Below are positions 63,471 through 64,000 of a stretch of 64,000 bases of DNA, piece after piece. The number at the start of each line of letters is the position of its first letter. Position 1 is the stretch's first letter. The stretch comes from Algoriphagus marinus. Its GTDB lineage: Bacteria > Bacteroidota > Bacteroidia > Cytophagales > Cyclobacteriaceae. The position numbers were made by a program, and so were the translations under genes. Where the stretch lies: the NCBI RefSeq assembly GCF_001936475.1, contig NZ_MSPQ01000006.1, positions 186,001 through 250,000 on the forward strand. The letters are read 5' to 3'. Below the pieces are notes generated by a model. That model had not been told where the DNA came from, searched no databases, and was given only the letters and a program-made list of their open reading frames with translations.

Positions 63471-64000
63471 TTATTTTTTTAATGCTTTAGATATCCTATC
63501 AATTTTTTCTTGAGAATAGTCATTATCGCCTAATTCCAGTGCTTTTCTATAGAACTCTACTGCTTTCAGGGAGTCTCCAACAGCCAGGTAACAATCTCCT
63601 CTTGAATCGTAGACATTATCACTAGTTGGAAAATTGGCAATATTAAGATCGAATAAGTTAGCTGCCTGATCAAACTTTTTGTCCTGCAGGTAGCGGTTCC
63701 CAAGTCTATTAATCAACGACTCATCAGGCTTGTTTTCGTATCCCATTTTTTGTGATACGTTTTCATAGTGGGATTTCACCATTTCCAAAGCCTCATCGGT
63801 GGAGAATAATTCTGTATACAGTATCTCATACCTCACCTTGAAATCATACCAATCAAATAAAAATCGTAAGCCATCATATTCTGTAATCAGTGGAATACTA
63901 AAATGATTTTCTTCTGGGTAGTATTTCCATTCAAAATTTAATCCATTGTCCTTCTTTTCTAATGATTTTGAAAATTTCAATACGGATCGAATGTGTGTTG
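63471..64000 (-). CDS. Esterase-type hydrolase with C-terminal TPR region (C-terminal part only, cut by window edge)
   Basis: The reading frame is open to the window end: the codon that could serve as a TTG start at 63980 is preceded by in-frame sense codons, so the N-terminal part lies outside. The visible part begins near the catalytic histidine of an esterase-like domain (YYPEENHFSIPLITEYDGLR), then passes to TPR-like repeats (LINRLGNRYLQDKKFDQAAN, DSRGDCYLAVGDSLKAVEFY). Such esterase-TPR fusions are common in this phylum. It reads in the same direction as the esterase at 62449-63279. Confidence 0.8.
   Translation of the reverse strand, partial: THIRSVLKFSKSLEKKDNGLNFEWKYYPEENHFSIPLITEYDGLRFLFDWYDFKVRYEILYTELFSTDEALEMVKSHYENVSQKMGYENKPDESLINRLGNRYLQDKKFDQAANLFDLNIANFPTSDNVYDSRGDCYLAVGDSLKAVEFYRKALELGDNDYSQEKIDRISKALKK

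Overview
The window looks like chromosome of a member of the Bacteroidota, most likely order Cytophagales (Cyclobacteriaceae or Algoriphagus-like). This is inferred from the gene families: roughly 800-residue MacB/FtsX-type permeases beginning MLKNYFKIA and ending NPVxSLKSE, head-GIN/DUF4097 proteins, a MoxR-DUF58-BatA-DUF4159 cluster, a DUF6090 protein, a DUF5916-like outer-membrane protein, weak Shine-Dalgarno signals and frequent TTG starts. No rRNA, tRNA, CRISPR array or complete insertion sequence was recognised.

Left part (1-39.8 kb): nine paralogous MacB/FtsX-like permeases (one cut by the window edge), all on the minus strand, with one MacA-like adaptor (35497-36744) and one MacB-type ATPase (34208-34903). 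A sigma-54 activator and histidine kinase pair (37072-39802) runs divergently from the adaptor. In front of eight transcription units I found the same arrangement: a TGGCAY -24-type element with a GG/TG -12-type element, and about 68 bp upstream an inverted repeat of the form CGRAC-N6-GTYCG. This looks like a coherent sigma-54 regulon: one two-component system, one adaptor, one ATPase, nine permeases and two head-GIN/DUF4097 envelope proteins. Interspersed are an MlaE-MlaF-MlaD lipid-transport operon (18050-20546), a plus-strand sigma-70/anti-sigma-like/CnrX-like module followed by YHYH, MORN-like and SCO lipoproteins (12876-16458), and an unrecognised AT-rich membrane protein (27324-28055). 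Three reading-frame breaks lie within 5 kb (12.9-17.8 kb).

Both gaps inside the adaptor-ATPase-permease operon are filled by a four-helix-bundle gene (23S rRNA intervening-sequence-protein family) bracketed by inverted copies of a low-complexity repeat. This resembles 23S rRNA intervening sequences, but here sits between protein genes of an operon.

Middle part (39.8-50.5 kb): a tightly overlapping minus-strand operon (DUF4159, MoxR ATPase, DUF58, BatA-like, two large membrane proteins), then a TldE-like/TldD pair. Right part (50.8-64 kb): a duplicated-domain small protein behind a perfect palindrome, an amino-acid permease with a soluble tail, a hydrolase and TPR lipoprotein pair, an epimerase, a MOSC protein, a DUF5916-like protein, a methyltransferase, a DUF6090 gene bracketed by two MITE-like elements, and two esterase-type proteins, the last cut by the window edge.
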